The translations under genes and the position numbers were made by a program. The notes beneath the pieces are model-generated. The model was not told the DNA's origin. It saw only the letters and a program-made list of their open reading frames with translations, and made no database searches. A stretch of 64,000 nt of DNA from Glaciecola flavus. GTDB lineage: Bacteria > Pseudomonadota > Gammaproteobacteria > Enterobacterales > Alteromonadaceae. Below are positions 8,779 through 18,236 of the stretch, piece after piece (the stretch's first letter is position 1; every line of letters starts with the position of its first letter). The DNA lies in contig NZ_JBHRSW010000004.1 of NCBI RefSeq assembly GCF_042646125.1, positions 124,001 through 188,000 of the forward strand. Reading direction: 5' to 3'.

Positions 8779-9123
8779 ATGAGCAAATTAGACAAAGATA
8801 GCGTAATCGAAAAATTTACTACAGCCTATACAAAAGCGAAGGGTAAAGCACCAGAAATTGAAGCCAAGGGTGGCTGGTACAGTGTAGATGGCGGAAAAAA
8901 CCTACGCTTGGCTCAGCTAAACGAAATGGCAGATGAATTGTCAGATTCAAAAGCTGAAGACGATGCACCCAAAAAACAAGAAAAACCAGCTGAAAAGCCT
9001 GATAATGACACTAAAACAAAAAAAGCTAAGAAAGAGAAGAAAGCAGTTAGCACTTTTAGTGTAAAAGATTTTTATGCGGCGGAAGTGTTAGCTAAGAATC
9101 CCGGTTCACGGGCGCCGCGTTAA
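8779..9123 (+). CDS. Small charged hypothetical protein
   Basis: A 114-residue protein of unrecognised function with an ATG start and its own terminator 25 bp past the stop. The first 55 residues (IEKFTTAYTKAKGK, GGWYSVDGGKNLRLAQLNEM) look like a small folded domain. The middle (about 57-90) is a Lys/Glu/Pro-rich, probably disordered linker. The end carries a short conserved-looking tail (FSVKDFYAAEVLAKNPGSRAPR). High lysine content suggests a nucleic-acid-associated or intracellular role, but this is a guess. It is convergent with sohB. Confidence 0.8.
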   Translation: MSKLDKDSVIEKFTTAYTKAKGKAPEIEAKGGWYSVDGGKNLRLAQLNEMADELSDSKAEDDAPKKQEKPAEKPDNDTKTKKAKKEKKAVSTFSVKDFYAAEVLAKNPGSRAPR

Positions 9124-9150
9124 ATCGATAGATAATAATTACCCACAAAA

Positions 9151-9175
9151 AAAGCAGCTTTCGCTGCTTTTTTTA
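9151..9175. terminator. Bidirectional rho-independent terminator
   Basis: AAAGCAGC and GCTGCTTT pair around a TTTC loop, flanked by A-tracts on the left and T-tracts on the right, so it works in both directions between the convergent hypothetical gene and sohB. Confidence 0.9.
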
Positions 9176-9208
9176 ATGGCTGAATATGACTCGAATAACA
9201 TGCGACGT

Positions 9209-10219
9209 TTAAAACTTATTGTAGCGCATTAAACTGAATACTTTATCGCTAAGGTTATCAACAACAACATTTGCTGCCAAACCCAGCTTCTGTGCTAAAG
9301 TTTTCTTCGACTCATATTTCAGTTTAAACAGTTTGTAGTGTTCATGCGCCTTAAGCAAATAGTCATCAGATGTTTGCAATTCGTCCACAAGTGCCAACTC
9401 TTTGGCCTTCTGCCCATACCAATATTCGCCAGTTGCCACTTTATCTAAATCCAAGCTTTCGCGATTTGTTTTTACGTGCTCTTTAAAAAGCTCGTGGACG
9501 CCTTCAATTTCTTCCTTAAACTTTGCCCTTCCCTCGTCGTTATTTTCACCCAACATGGTCAAGGTTCGTTTAAATTGACCTGCTGTATGCATTTCAAAGT
9601 CAATATCATTTTTCTTTAATAATTTATTAAAGTTAGGCAGTTGTGCTATCACCCCTATTGAACCGACGATGGCAAAGGGTGCCGCAATGACTTTATCGGC
9701 AACACAAGCCATCATATACCCGCCGCTAGCCGCAACCTTATCAATACTGACGGTAAGCTTAATGTTTGCATCTTTCACCCTTTGTAACTGCGAAGCAGCT
9801 AGACCATAGCCATGCACAACACCTCCGCCACTTTCTACGTTGACCAAGATTTCATCTTCTTCTTTAGCAACGCATAAAATAGCCGTTATCTCTCTTCGCA
9901 AACTGTCGACTTCTTTAGCCATCGGTGAGCCAACAAAGTCAACAACAAACAAATTCGGTTTTTCCACATCATCCTTCTTTTTGCTTTCTTTTTTCTTCGA
10001 TTTTTGCAGCTTTTTAAGTGCCTCTTTCGATAAAAGCATTTGCTCAGCATGTTGCTTAATATTGTCAAACTCTTCTGAGATTGATTCAAAAACCAGATTG
10101 CCTGCCCCTTGTTTTTGCTTACTAGCAAGACCAATAACCACAGCGACAACCGTAATAATTGCGATGACAAGTGTCAGTGCTTTGGCTAAAAATAAGCCAT
10201 ACTCAAATAAAAATTCCAA
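9209..10219 (-). CDS. sohB: Inner-membrane serine protease SohB
   Basis: A 336-residue S49-family (signal peptide peptidase A type) protease anchored by an N-terminal membrane helix (EFLFEYGLFLAKALTLVI onward). A Lys/Glu-rich linker follows, then the protease domain. The nucleophile lies in VAASGGYMMACVADK and the general-base lysine in GQFKRTLTMLGEN, both as in E. coli SohB. I chose the TTG at 10219 (GGAGTAAC upstream), which reproduces the E. coli N-terminus (EYGLFLAK); a TTG at 10252 would add 11 residues. It is thought to degrade membrane or periplasmic peptides. Transcribed alone. Confidence 0.95.
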   Translation of the reverse strand: MEFLFEYGLFLAKALTLVIAIITVVAVVIGLASKQKQGAGNLVFESISEEFDNIKQHAEQMLLSKEALKKLQKSKKKESKKKDDVEKPNLFVVDFVGSPMAKEVDSLRREITAILCVAKEEDEILVNVESGGGVVHGYGLAASQLQRVKDANIKLTVSIDKVAASGGYMMACVADKVIAAPFAIVGSIGVIAQLPNFNKLLKKNDIDFEMHTAGQFKRTLTMLGENNDEGRAKFKEEIEGVHELFKEHVKTNRESLDLDKVATGEYWYGQKAKELALVDELQTSDDYLLKAHEHYKLFKLKYESKKTLAQKLGLAANVVVDNLSDKVFSLMRYNKF

Positions 10220-10395
10220 AAAAGTTACTCCGATTTTGCTTTTATTGAGCAAAGCTCCGTTTTAGTGTCGATGGAGCAATGCCTTTGAATGAAGTTTGAT
10301 AAACCAAAACTTAAGACCTAAAGGTCTGTTGGGGACATGATATACGATCCCCTGTGCGAACGACAGGGGATGAGGCAACTAAAGACTACTCAAGA

Positions 10396-13005
10396 CTAAT
10401 TTTGGACAATGGCTTCGTTTGACACTTGGATCAAACGCCCCCCTGATGCCAGATAAGCCGCCACTTGCGTTTGCATTTCTAGTGTCACTGCGGGATCAGA
10501 TACTGGATTAATGCTACTGGCATGGGCACCTGAAGTAAACTTAACAATTCCACCCGTGGGTTCAGCGAATGGCGTTGTAGTTGAAATAGTTTGCAAGTTC
10601 ATCAACGCTGCGAGCGGCAACTGCCCTGCTGTGGGTAAGCCTGAGGTCACCGTAACAGGGATAACTTGGTCAGGGAGATTTTCCGCGCCATCGCCAACAA
10701 CCGACATCATGTGTACCGGTGTAGTTTGACCTAAAGAAGCAAAATAGTTGATCGAGTCACCGGAATCGACAACTGTCTGTGCGGCAAATTTAAACTGACT
10801 CAGTAAGTTATCGACTGCCGCCATTTGTTCAGTATTTAAAGCAGCCATAAAACTGTCTTTTGCTTGCAGTAGCTCCAAATCAGTCGGACCATCCGGAAAT
10901 TGTGCGTTAACAAAAGCAGCAAACTCATCACTGCCACCAAGCAGTAAATTGGCAATAATCAGCGGACCAAAAGAAGGTGAATCAAGCAGGAATGTTGCTA
11001 GACCGCCACCTGGAGACTCCAAGGATGCAGCGTCAACCGCAAACATATCACTTAGCGGTGCTAAATCACCAGTCAAAGGTTGGTTAGCGATAGAAACAAA
11101 ATTTCCGCCTGTTATCGCGCCCAAAGATACCCCCATGAGCGTGACACTATCAGTATTAAGATCAACTAAATCAGTGTCAGTTTGATTTACCACTGCATTT
11201 AAGCCTAAACGCAGACCGAGTAAATCCGACACAGCCTGACGTGCGTTATCTCTAGCCGTGGGTAAGCTTGGGACATTCAAAAATACAGTGGGGTTGCCAC
11301 CATCAACACGCGTTGCCGTAATTTCAATACCAGGTTGCAGTGGATTAATGTCAAAACCTCGCGCACCATGTAAGGGCAAATCGATAGCGACGGTAGCGAT
11401 ACCCGCTAGAGATAATGCACCTGAAATCGACAACATATCTTCTTTTCGAGACGTGATACCATGCACAAGTATTGCGACAGGCCAACCTGCTTGCGGTTTT
11501 TCAATGGCAAAACCTAGTGCACTGGCAACAGCTGGATTCGGCACAGTGAGTTGCACATCTATACTTTCTAATCCTTGTTGAGTGCCTTTCATCATCGGCA
11601 CAGGATTGAACTTGGTGATATTCCGGTCTCGATCAACTTTTTCACCATTGATGCGTAGGTCACGTAAGCCAAGCGATTGGCACATTTGGTCATTTGGGCC
11701 TGGGCTAGCCGCAACGAGGGCACCAGCAGCCGCTTGCAAGACCACACCGGAGTCACAGGCAGCTTCCCAAAACTCGTTTAAAGGTGCCAAAGGGTTGTCT
11801 ACGGTCGGTGTAGACAGATAGTACGGTAACGAAATATCACCACTTAATATGGTCGCCGCGCAAAGTGCTCCCGCTCCCTGCCCCAAAACCGCAGTACTAA
11901 TAGTTTGCGCCAATTCATTTAAGCCTGCGTCGGCGGCAACGCTGAAGGATTGTCCAGTCGAAAGCGTAAATTGTCCTGCCGCTGAGGCCAATAAGCCGTT
12001 GCAAGTCGTCAACGAAGAAAAATCAGTAAGTTGGATGACTGGTACAAGAGGTGCTAAAGCAGGGGTAGACACAATAGCACTATCAACCGCAGCATCAATT
12101 GCCACTTGTTGCACAAGACCCAGTGTTTCAGTAGCAGGTTTACCAACTGTATCCACTGAAATTTGAGGCAACAATGCTGGGTTTTGCGTCGCAGCAAAAG
12201 GGGCAATGTGAAGTTGTTTAATCGTCGCAAGAATATTAGTGGTCGATTGCGTTGTAAATGCAGCGGCATAACTTATTTCTTCGCGCTGCAATCCTACTTG
12301 TGATAGGGAGTTTACGTGAGCGTTAATCAGTTGTTGAAGCAACAACTGGTCGTCAGATGACAAGGGGTTGGTGGCGATATCTTGCTTTACCAAATCCCAA
12401 GTTGTCGATCCTAATACCGCGTTTCCAGCCGTATCTTTTAAGGCATTAGTCACCACCAACATATGCCCTTGGCCTCCGCGTAGAGGTCGCAAAGGTACAA
12501 CATTAATGGTATCGCGATCACCTAAAGTGGCAACAAAATCTTGCCCAAACACCAGTTCATCACCAATTTTACAACCAGCAGAAGGAAGCGTCACTGCAGC
12601 ACAATCGGGATCGTTTCTGTCCAATCCTAAAGTCGCTTCGAAAATTCTAATACTTGCCGCTATTGTACTCTCATCCAGCGATAAGCCTGCGGGTACATCC
12701 ACGTTAATCGGAAAGGGGGCATTGGTCGACCAGCCATCTAAGATATTCATCGCGTTTTGAGGGTCGCCAAAGTTATTGGGATCATCAACAGGGATGTTCA
12801 AGGTAAAGTCAAAAAAGCCGTCATCACCAGGTAACAAGAGTAAGTCATTCGGTACGTTTAATTCACTGTTTGCGGGATCGAATATGATGCGTGCAGACGG
12901 GCTGACTACTGGTGTATCATTTCTGATGTCTTCAATAGTTTCGCCACCACAGCCTGCCAAACCTACAGCGGCTATAATGCTTGTGCTTAGTAACAGTCTT
13001 TTCAT
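10396..13005 (-). CDS. Surface lipase/lysophospholipase lipoprotein, VolA/Pla-1/cef family
   Basis: This 869-residue protein starts with a lipoprotein signal and lipobox LAGC (Cys19) followed by Gly-Gly. It contains an Ig-like/bacterial domain region in the first half and an alpha/beta-hydrolase in the second: VAILVHGITSRKEDML as the oxyanion-side HG motif and GVSLG with the nucleophile at about S627. A His in the C-terminal FTSGAHASS is a plausible third triad residue. The relatives VolA (Vibrio) and Pla-1/cef hydrolyse lysophosphatidylcholine and feed exogenous fatty acids to the cell. The start has AGGGAG upstream. A palindromic operator candidate lies 50-77 bp upstream of the start codon. 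Confidence 0.9.
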   Translation of the reverse strand: MKRLLLSTSIIAAVGLAGCGGETIEDIRNDTPVVSPSARIIFDPANSELNVPNDLLLLPGDDGFFDFTLNIPVDDPNNFGDPQNAMNILDGWSTNAPFPINVDVPAGLSLDESTIAASIRIFEATLGLDRNDPDCAAVTLPSAGCKIGDELVFGQDFVATLGDRDTINVVPLRPLRGGQGHMLVVTNALKDTAGNAVLGSTTWDLVKQDIATNPLSSDDQLLLQQLINAHVNSLSQVGLQREEISYAAAFTTQSTTNILATIKQLHIAPFAATQNPALLPQISVDTVGKPATETLGLVQQVAIDAAVDSAIVSTPALAPLVPVIQLTDFSSLTTCNGLLASAAGQFTLSTGQSFSVAADAGLNELAQTISTAVLGQGAGALCAATILSGDISLPYYLSTPTVDNPLAPLNEFWEAACDSGVVLQAAAGALVAASPGPNDQMCQSLGLRDLRINGEKVDRDRNITKFNPVPMMKGTQQGLESIDVQLTVPNPAVASALGFAIEKPQAGWPVAILVHGITSRKEDMLSISGALSLAGIATVAIDLPLHGARGFDINPLQPGIEITATRVDGGNPTVFLNVPSLPTARDNARQAVSDLLGLRLGLNAVVNQTDTDLVDLNTDSVTLMGVSLGAITGGNFVSIANQPLTGDLAPLSDMFAVDAASLESPGGGLATFLLDSPSFGPLIIANLLLGGSDEFAAFVNAQFPDGPTDLELLQAKDSFMAALNTEQMAAVDNLLSQFKFAAQTVVDSGDSINYFASLGQTTPVHMMSVVGDGAENLPDQVIPVTVTSGLPTAGQLPLAALMNLQTISTTTPFAEPTGGIVKFTSGAHASSINPVSDPAVTLEMQTQVAAYLASGGRLIQVSNEAIVQN

Positions 13006-13054
13006 TCTATCTCCCTACCAATACAGATATTATTTTCTCGTTTTATCTTGAACG

Positions 13055-13082
13055 GTACGTTCGTACAAACACATTACGAACG
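13055..13082. promoter_or_regulatory. Palindromic operator candidate upstream of the lipase gene
   Basis: A compact dyad GTACG-TT-CGTAC (13055-13066) overlaps a perfect 8-bp inverted repeat, CGTTCGTA (13058-13065) and TACGAACG (13075-13082), with nine bases between the arms. It lies 50-77 bp upstream of the lipase ATG. Such dyads are typical of TetR-class repressors, and a fatty-acid-responsive regulator would suit the gene, but no identity can be assigned. Confidence 0.45.
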
Positions 13083-13286
13083 AAAACCATTGAGCCCAAG
13101 TAACAAGTATGACCAGTTGTGTGAGGCATATATTATTGGCTTTGGCCTCATTTTGCAAAGTGTTTGTAAATAATTTGTAATTGTTCAAAGCTCGTACAGT
13201 ATAGACCGGTAAGCCTTAAAAATTTTTCTGCACAGAAGCATACGCTTTAGTATACTCTCGCATTATTTCGGCAATAAGCTAATTGT

Positions 13287-14051
13287 ATGACAGCCAATCA
13301 CCCTCACTTTTCCTTTGAAAGCCACGAAAAAAGTCTTGAAAACAAAGTCATATTAGTTACTGGAGCCGGTGACGGTATTGGCAAAGAGGCGGCGATTAAA
13401 TATGCTAAATGTGGCGCTCGCGTAATATTACTCGGAAAAACTACGGAAAAGCTGGAACACGTTTACGATAACATCCTTGAATTAGGTGGCAAGCAACCAA
13501 GTATTGTACCTTTGGACTTATCAGGCGCAACACTCAGCCATTACGAAGGGCTCGCCGATACTATTGCAAGTGAATACGGAAGACTCGACGGCATTCTATT
13601 TAACGCCAGTATTCTCGGTAATTTATGTCCGTTTGGACAAATTAAAGAATCCGAATTTGATGAAGTGATACAGGTAAACGTAAAGAGTCAGTTTTTGATC
13701 GTTAAAGCCATGCTTCCGATACTAAAAATGTCGCCCGCCGCATCTGTTGTGTTTACCTCCTCTTCTGTCGGTTCAAAAGGACGCGCATTTTGGAGCACAT
13801 ATTCTGTGTCAAAATTTGCGACTGAAGGCATGATGCAAACATTGGCGGATGAATATAAAAACAGCCATATTCGTTTTAACAGTATTAATCCAGGCGCAAC
13901 ACGCACCAATATGCGAGCTAAGGCTTTTCCTGCAGAAGACCCCAGTGAATTGAAAACACCAAGCCAAATCATGCCGACTTATGTTTATTTAATGGATGAT
14001 GTTTCTCGGGGTATCAACGGTCAATTATTACATTGCCAAGCAGGCAACTAG
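13287..14051 (+). CDS. yciK: YciK family short-chain oxidoreductase
   Basis: A 254-residue SDR with the NAD(P) motif TGAGDGIG (about 25-32), NASILG in place of NNAG, and the catalytic Ser-Tyr-Lys in TSSSVGSKGRAFWSTYSVSK. The segment INPGATRTNMRAKAFPAEDP and the length match E. coli YciK closely. Substrate is unknown; the family is often listed as an uncharacterised oxidoreductase. Its stop codon TAG is the first three bases of a TAGAGGCTGTT sequence that recurs in other intergenic regions of the window. It is convergent with the LptA-like gene. Confidence 0.92.
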   Translation: MTANHPHFSFESHEKSLENKVILVTGAGDGIGKEAAIKYAKCGARVILLGKTTEKLEHVYDNILELGGKQPSIVPLDLSGATLSHYEGLADTIASEYGRLDGILFNASILGNLCPFGQIKESEFDEVIQVNVKSQFLIVKAMLPILKMSPAASVVFTSSSVGSKGRAFWSTYSVSKFATEGMMQTLADEYKNSHIRFNSINPGATRTNMRAKAFPAEDPSELKTPSQIMPTYVYLMDDVSRGINGQLLHCQAGN

Positions 14052-14058
14052 AGGCTGT

Positions 14059-14616
14059 TTACTTTAAATCGTCAGCCCCGACTACCGTTTCAACCAAATT
14101 GTTGCTGTCTTGATAGCTTGAAGCACGAATCAATTCATTTTGCATTTCGTAAATGATCTCATCTGCGGAGACAAGTGAGTTGTGCTGGCGTATTTTCGCG
14201 TCGCCACTCAAACTAATAATTCGATGTTGCGCCTGATAAATAATCGTTGACGCCTGCGCTTTAACTAATGAACCGTTTTCTAGACGCTGTTGATACCTTG
14301 CAGGGCTGCCAGTAATAATAATTTTGCCGTTGCGCTTTCCGTTGTGTGCGTCAAAGGCTAATCTATCTGCATTAATCAACAAACTGCCTTGTTTGACGAC
14401 GACATTATCCACATAAACGGCCTCTTTGAGAATGCCATCCTGCTCGTGATTTCGCGAATCAATATTAATATCTTCTTGGAAGTCGGTCAGCATATTGGCT
14501 GTTGAAGCGACGTTCTGCCACGTAGACTCAGAAGCTTGAGCATGCCCAGCACAGACAATTGTGGAAAGCAGTGTAGCCATCACCGCATGGTGAAGTTTAT
14601 TGACTAACTTAATCAT
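14059..14616 (-). CDS. LptA/OstA-like LPS transport periplasmic protein
   Basis: About 185 residues with a signal peptide (cut near AQA-SE) followed by an OstA/LptA beta-jellyroll region (ILKEAVYVDNVVVKQGSLLINADRL, then GKIIITGSPARYQQRL and IISLSGDAKIRQHNSLVSADEIIYEM). LptA bridges the periplasm in LPS export. Canonical lptA sits in an lptC-lptA-lptB cluster near rpoN; here it stands alone, so it may be a paralogue or a relocated lptA. ATG at 14616 is preferred over a GTG six codons earlier. Only seven bases separate its stop from the yciK stop. Confidence 0.85.
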   Translation of the reverse strand: MIKLVNKLHHAVMATLLSTIVCAGHAQASESTWQNVASTANMLTDFQEDINIDSRNHEQDGILKEAVYVDNVVVKQGSLLINADRLAFDAHNGKRNGKIIITGSPARYQQRLENGSLVKAQASTIIYQAQHRIISLSGDAKIRQHNSLVSADEIIYEMQNELIRASSYQDSNNLVETVVGADDLK

Positions 14617-14837
14617 GTATTCTACTTTTTGCACCGGAACCCAGATACTCAGGAGTTAAAACGCTAATAGTAATCCCTGCTGCCTTTCAAAACAATTCTA
14701 TTTAGTGATTAAAGAAACACTTCCCTACGCTCACTTATATTTCCTTGTTCATCCAATAATCACAATGCGATTTATTTTTAATCGATACAAATATTTACAT
14801 AAGTTAAATTACTGTTTAGTGTAGTGAAAAAAGCGCT

Positions 14838-14884
14838 CGTTTCGAAACGCAGAGCCTGAAAATCTGAATATTACTGATTTTCAG
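14838..14884 (+). promoter_or_regulatory. Two dyads in the 5' leader of the CHAT-sigma cassette
   Basis: A perfect 12-bp palindrome CGTTTCGAAACG (14838-14849) is followed by a perfect 9-bp inverted repeat, CTGAAAATC (14856-14864) and GATTTTCAG (14876-14884). They end 29 bases before the ATG of the TPR-CHAT gene. The first may be an operator. The second could fold in the mRNA close to the ribosome site. GAAAC with TCTGA downstream weakly resembles an ECF promoter but the 14-base spacing is short. Confidence 0.4.
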
Positions 14885-14912
14885 CAAAAATACATAACTC
14901 GCAGGAACAAAA

Positions 14913-17900
14913 ATGCTTAACTATCGGGTACGTATTTTACGTACAGTGCTTAGGTGTAAATTCATTTTTACAATGCTGGTGTGCACTGGACTGTACCACT
15001 TCACCACTTACGCCAGCATTGCGCCAATACCAGCAATTGTCAAAAGTCACCTATCCTTAAACGACGAAAAAGCGCAAGTTACCGGAAGCTTGTCTAAAGT
15101 ACACTTGATTTCAATTGACTTGTCATCAAAAGAGCAAGCGGTATTGGCGGTCGAACAAATCAACGCCGACCTGCGTGTCCGTATTTTTGATACGGGATAT
15201 AGTGAAAACCAACTTTTAAAAGAAATAAGTACACCAGCAGACTATTGGCTGCCTGAAATTGTGTATTTGTCTAAGGAAATGTGCACGCAATGTATCTTAG
15301 AAATATCTCCCTTTGAAGCAATCGATGAAAATGGCACTTTTTCGCTCTCCTCAATAAGCATTGGCAATAATGAGACTGCCAGATTTGAGTCTTACAAGCT
15401 TCATAGTGAAGCTGGGGAGCTTTGGAATGTTATGTCTTCAGACAATACCATGCTAAACGAGCAGCTAGTAGCAATTCGCGCTATATATCAAGCAGCCTTT
15501 GACAAGTCATCTAACCACGATGATACAAAATTAGCTGAATTGAGTCTTTTCCGAGTAGCTTGTATTAATTACTTGATGGGTGATTACTCTGAGACTATGA
15601 AACAACTTGACGGACTCACATCAGGAACCAACACAGACTACAAGATACGTATCAGAGCCATATCATTGGGTGCGCATCTAGATACTTTTAGCAAAAGCCA
15701 TATTGAACGAGCTAAGGCTGCCTTAAAAAGTTTAACGAATGAGAAGTTTCTAAAATCAGATTTACTCATGCACACAAATGTGAAATACCGTCTAGCGCAA
15801 ACATACGAAGCAGAGGGTCAATTTATAATCGCAAAGCAACTACTTGAAGAGGCTACCAACGAGTTCATTGAATTGTCAGATATGCGAAGGGGAGTCATTG
15901 GACTCACTTATTTAGGCTGGCTGGAGTACAGAAAAGGGAATCCTATTCAAGCGCTAAACTTCTTAAGACAAGCTGAAGCTCTCTCTCCCCACGGCACGAG
16001 TAAATTTAAAATTGACATAAATATTAAGCTAGCAAAAGTGCACAGAAACCTAGGTGACTTTGAGAAAGCGAATTACTTTATAGAAAAAGCCCTGAAACAC
16101 AGTTTTAAATACCCGCTAGAGATGTTTGATGGCTGGGCAAAACAAGAAAAAGCAAGAATATTGATGTATAGCGGTCAATTCGATTTAGCCGTCGACAGCC
16201 TATTTCAAGCTAAAAAGGCGTATCAAAACAATCATGCAAAGGTTGACGTAAACAACATTGATTATTTTTTAGGGGATATTTATTTACAGCAAGGGAACCT
16301 TAGCCTTGCGAAAACATACATTGAACGTGTACTGGCCTTTGATAAGACATCTGGTGGTCCTTACGAGATTGGCACGGGCTATTCAAAATTAGCCCGTGTC
16401 TTATTACACGAAGGAAAGTACCAAGAAGCCAATAGGCTGCAAGAAAAATCTCTGGAGTATTTGTCTTCTGTTGATGATGCAAGTGAACTAGGCCAAGCAA
16501 TCGGGCAATTAGCTGCAATTCAAGTGATGAACAACGATGTTGAAGCTGCACAAAACAGCTTTGAACTTGCACTGAACAAGCTCAGTATAGCAGGCAATAG
16601 TACTGCTACATTAGGCGTAAGCTATCTGTATGCCGAAGCACTTGCAAAACGCAATCAGCACTCAGCCGCGAAACAAGTCATTGAACACACATTAGAAAGC
16701 TTAAACACCATCGGCATTACCATACAACGACCCGACCAAAAGCGCAGCTTTTTAGCTATCACGCAACAATCTGTAGATTTGTATATTCATCTTACATCAC
16801 TGCTCTCACCTAGTGCAGACAATACCCCTGCCTTATTGCAATCTCAAGCGTTCAGAGCCATTACCCTGTCGGATAAACTAGCTTCACTGGGATCAACACA
16901 CTCATTGTCAAACGAGACAAGCACTGAGCAAATTGCATTACTTAATCAATTGCACAATAACGCGGTCTTACTGCGTTCAAAAGACACGCCAAAAGAACGC
17001 GCGGGGATAGCGAGCGACATTAGAAAAATCACGGCTAAGCTATATAAATTAGATGCGAAGCGTTATGAGCTGAGCGATGCCCCAATGTCAGAAAAGGCAT
17101 CCCATGCTCCTTTTACCCTGGATAGTTTGACTCATATCCAAACATCACTCTCAAAAAACGATGCCATCTTGTATTTTGATACCGGCCAATTGAGCAGTCA
17201 TTTATGGCTAATTAAAAATCAAGACATCAAGCACTATACCCTACCCTCGTCGTCTGTCATTTCTAGCAGTATAAAACGCTATCATTCTAGTCTCGCTCAA
17301 CAAATACACAGTGAAACTGAACAGAAAACCATGCTAGGCGAGATTAGTGAAATGTTGCTATCCCAACTTAATACCGCCGAATTGAATGGGCTTAAAAAAT
17401 TAGTAATCGTGCCAAACGGCACCTTGAATTTGTTACCTTTTTCTGCACTTTACCTGCCCAAAACAAATCAGTCCTTACTCGAGCGTTTTTCCATTGCTTA
17501 TTCACCTTCTTTGCAAATGATGTCGCAATCGAATATCAGCGATGCATTCAATAAGGAAGAACTAAGTATGTTACTGGTGGCAGATCCTGCCATGCAGACA
17601 AAAGAGAGCAACACAGAGATACATGCAAAGCTGGGCTTTGATTTAGAGGAACTCCCATACACTGCACTAGAGGCCGAGGATATCTTAGAAATAAAAAGCT
17701 TGAACACTACACAATTGTCTCGTGAACGCGCCAGCAAGGATCATGTCATCACCAGCTTAACGGAAGCGTTTGATATTGTTCATTTTGCGACCCATGGCGT
17801 ATCCAATAGTCAATTACCTGCGATAAGTGGTCTGGTATTATCAAATTATAACAATGTTGATAATTTATTCATGGCGCCAGAAATTGCTGGCTTGAATATA

Positions 17901-18236
17901 TCACCCACGTTGGCAGTATTGAGTGGTTGTGAAACGACACTGGGCAGTCTTGTAGACGGTGAAGGTTTTATGGGACTAAGCCGTGCATTCTTTGAGGCTG
18001 GCGCACAAAATGTCATTGGTAGCTTATGGGAAGTAAAAGATGACGCAACGGCGAAATTGATGGCAAAGTTTTACAAACTATTGATTGATGAGCAGCTACC
18101 GCCCATCGATGCTCTCCAACAGGCTAAGCTCTATATTAAGCATTATAGGCGTAAAAACGGTATGCGACCTTGGAAAGACCCATATTATTGGGCGGGCTTT
18201 GTTTTGCAAGGTAATGGGAGCTTGCTGAATGGATAA
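14913..18236 (+). CDS. Secreted TPR-CHAT domain caspase-like protease
   Basis: This 1107-residue protein starts with a hydrophobic signal-like segment (about 13-35, possible cleavage near TYASIA), so the rest is probably periplasmic. An N-terminal domain of unclear type is followed by tetratricopeptide repeats (roughly 210-620: LGDFEKANYFIEKAL, LGDIYLQQGNLSLAKTYIER, LARVLLHEGKYQEANRLQEK). The C-terminal CHAT domain (about 800-1100) has the catalytic dyad His961 (HFATHG) and Cys1006 (LSGCETTLG), plus the conserved end GSLWEVKDDAT and YWAGFVLQG. CHAT proteins are clan CD cysteine proteases related to caspases and separase. It overlaps the downstream sigma-factor gene by eight bases. Cleavage of the adjacent anti-sigma-like protein is an inference. 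Confidence 0.93.
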   Translation: MLNYRVRILRTVLRCKFIFTMLVCTGLYHFTTYASIAPIPAIVKSHLSLNDEKAQVTGSLSKVHLISIDLSSKEQAVLAVEQINADLRVRIFDTGYSENQLLKEISTPADYWLPEIVYLSKEMCTQCILEISPFEAIDENGTFSLSSISIGNNETARFESYKLHSEAGELWNVMSSDNTMLNEQLVAIRAIYQAAFDKSSNHDDTKLAELSLFRVACINYLMGDYSETMKQLDGLTSGTNTDYKIRIRAISLGAHLDTFSKSHIERAKAALKSLTNEKFLKSDLLMHTNVKYRLAQTYEAEGQFIIAKQLLEEATNEFIELSDMRRGVIGLTYLGWLEYRKGNPIQALNFLRQAEALSPHGTSKFKIDINIKLAKVHRNLGDFEKANYFIEKALKHSFKYPLEMFDGWAKQEKARILMYSGQFDLAVDSLFQAKKAYQNNHAKVDVNNIDYFLGDIYLQQGNLSLAKTYIERVLAFDKTSGGPYEIGTGYSKLARVLLHEGKYQEANRLQEKSLEYLSSVDDASELGQAIGQLAAIQVMNNDVEAAQNSFELALNKLSIAGNSTATLGVSYLYAEALAKRNQHSAAKQVIEHTLESLNTIGITIQRPDQKRSFLAITQQSVDLYIHLTSLLSPSADNTPALLQSQAFRAITLSDKLASLGSTHSLSNETSTEQIALLNQLHNNAVLLRSKDTPKERAGIASDIRKITAKLYKLDAKRYELSDAPMSEKASHAPFTLDSLTHIQTSLSKNDAILYFDTGQLSSHLWLIKNQDIKHYTLPSSSVISSSIKRYHSSLAQQIHSETEQKTMLGEISEMLLSQLNTAELNGLKKLVIVPNGTLNLLPFSALYLPKTNQSLLERFSIAYSPSLQMMSQSNISDAFNKEELSMLLVADPAMQTKESNTEIHAKLGFDLEELPYTALEAEDILEIKSLNTTQLSRERASKDHVITSLTEAFDIVHFATHGVSNSQLPAISGLVLSNYNNVDNLFMAPEIAGLNISPTLAVLSGCETTLGSLVDGEGFMGLSRAFFEAGAQNVIGSLWEVKDDATAKLMAKFYKLLIDEQLPPIDALQQAKLYIKHYRRKNGMRPWKDPYYWAGFVLQGNGSLLNG

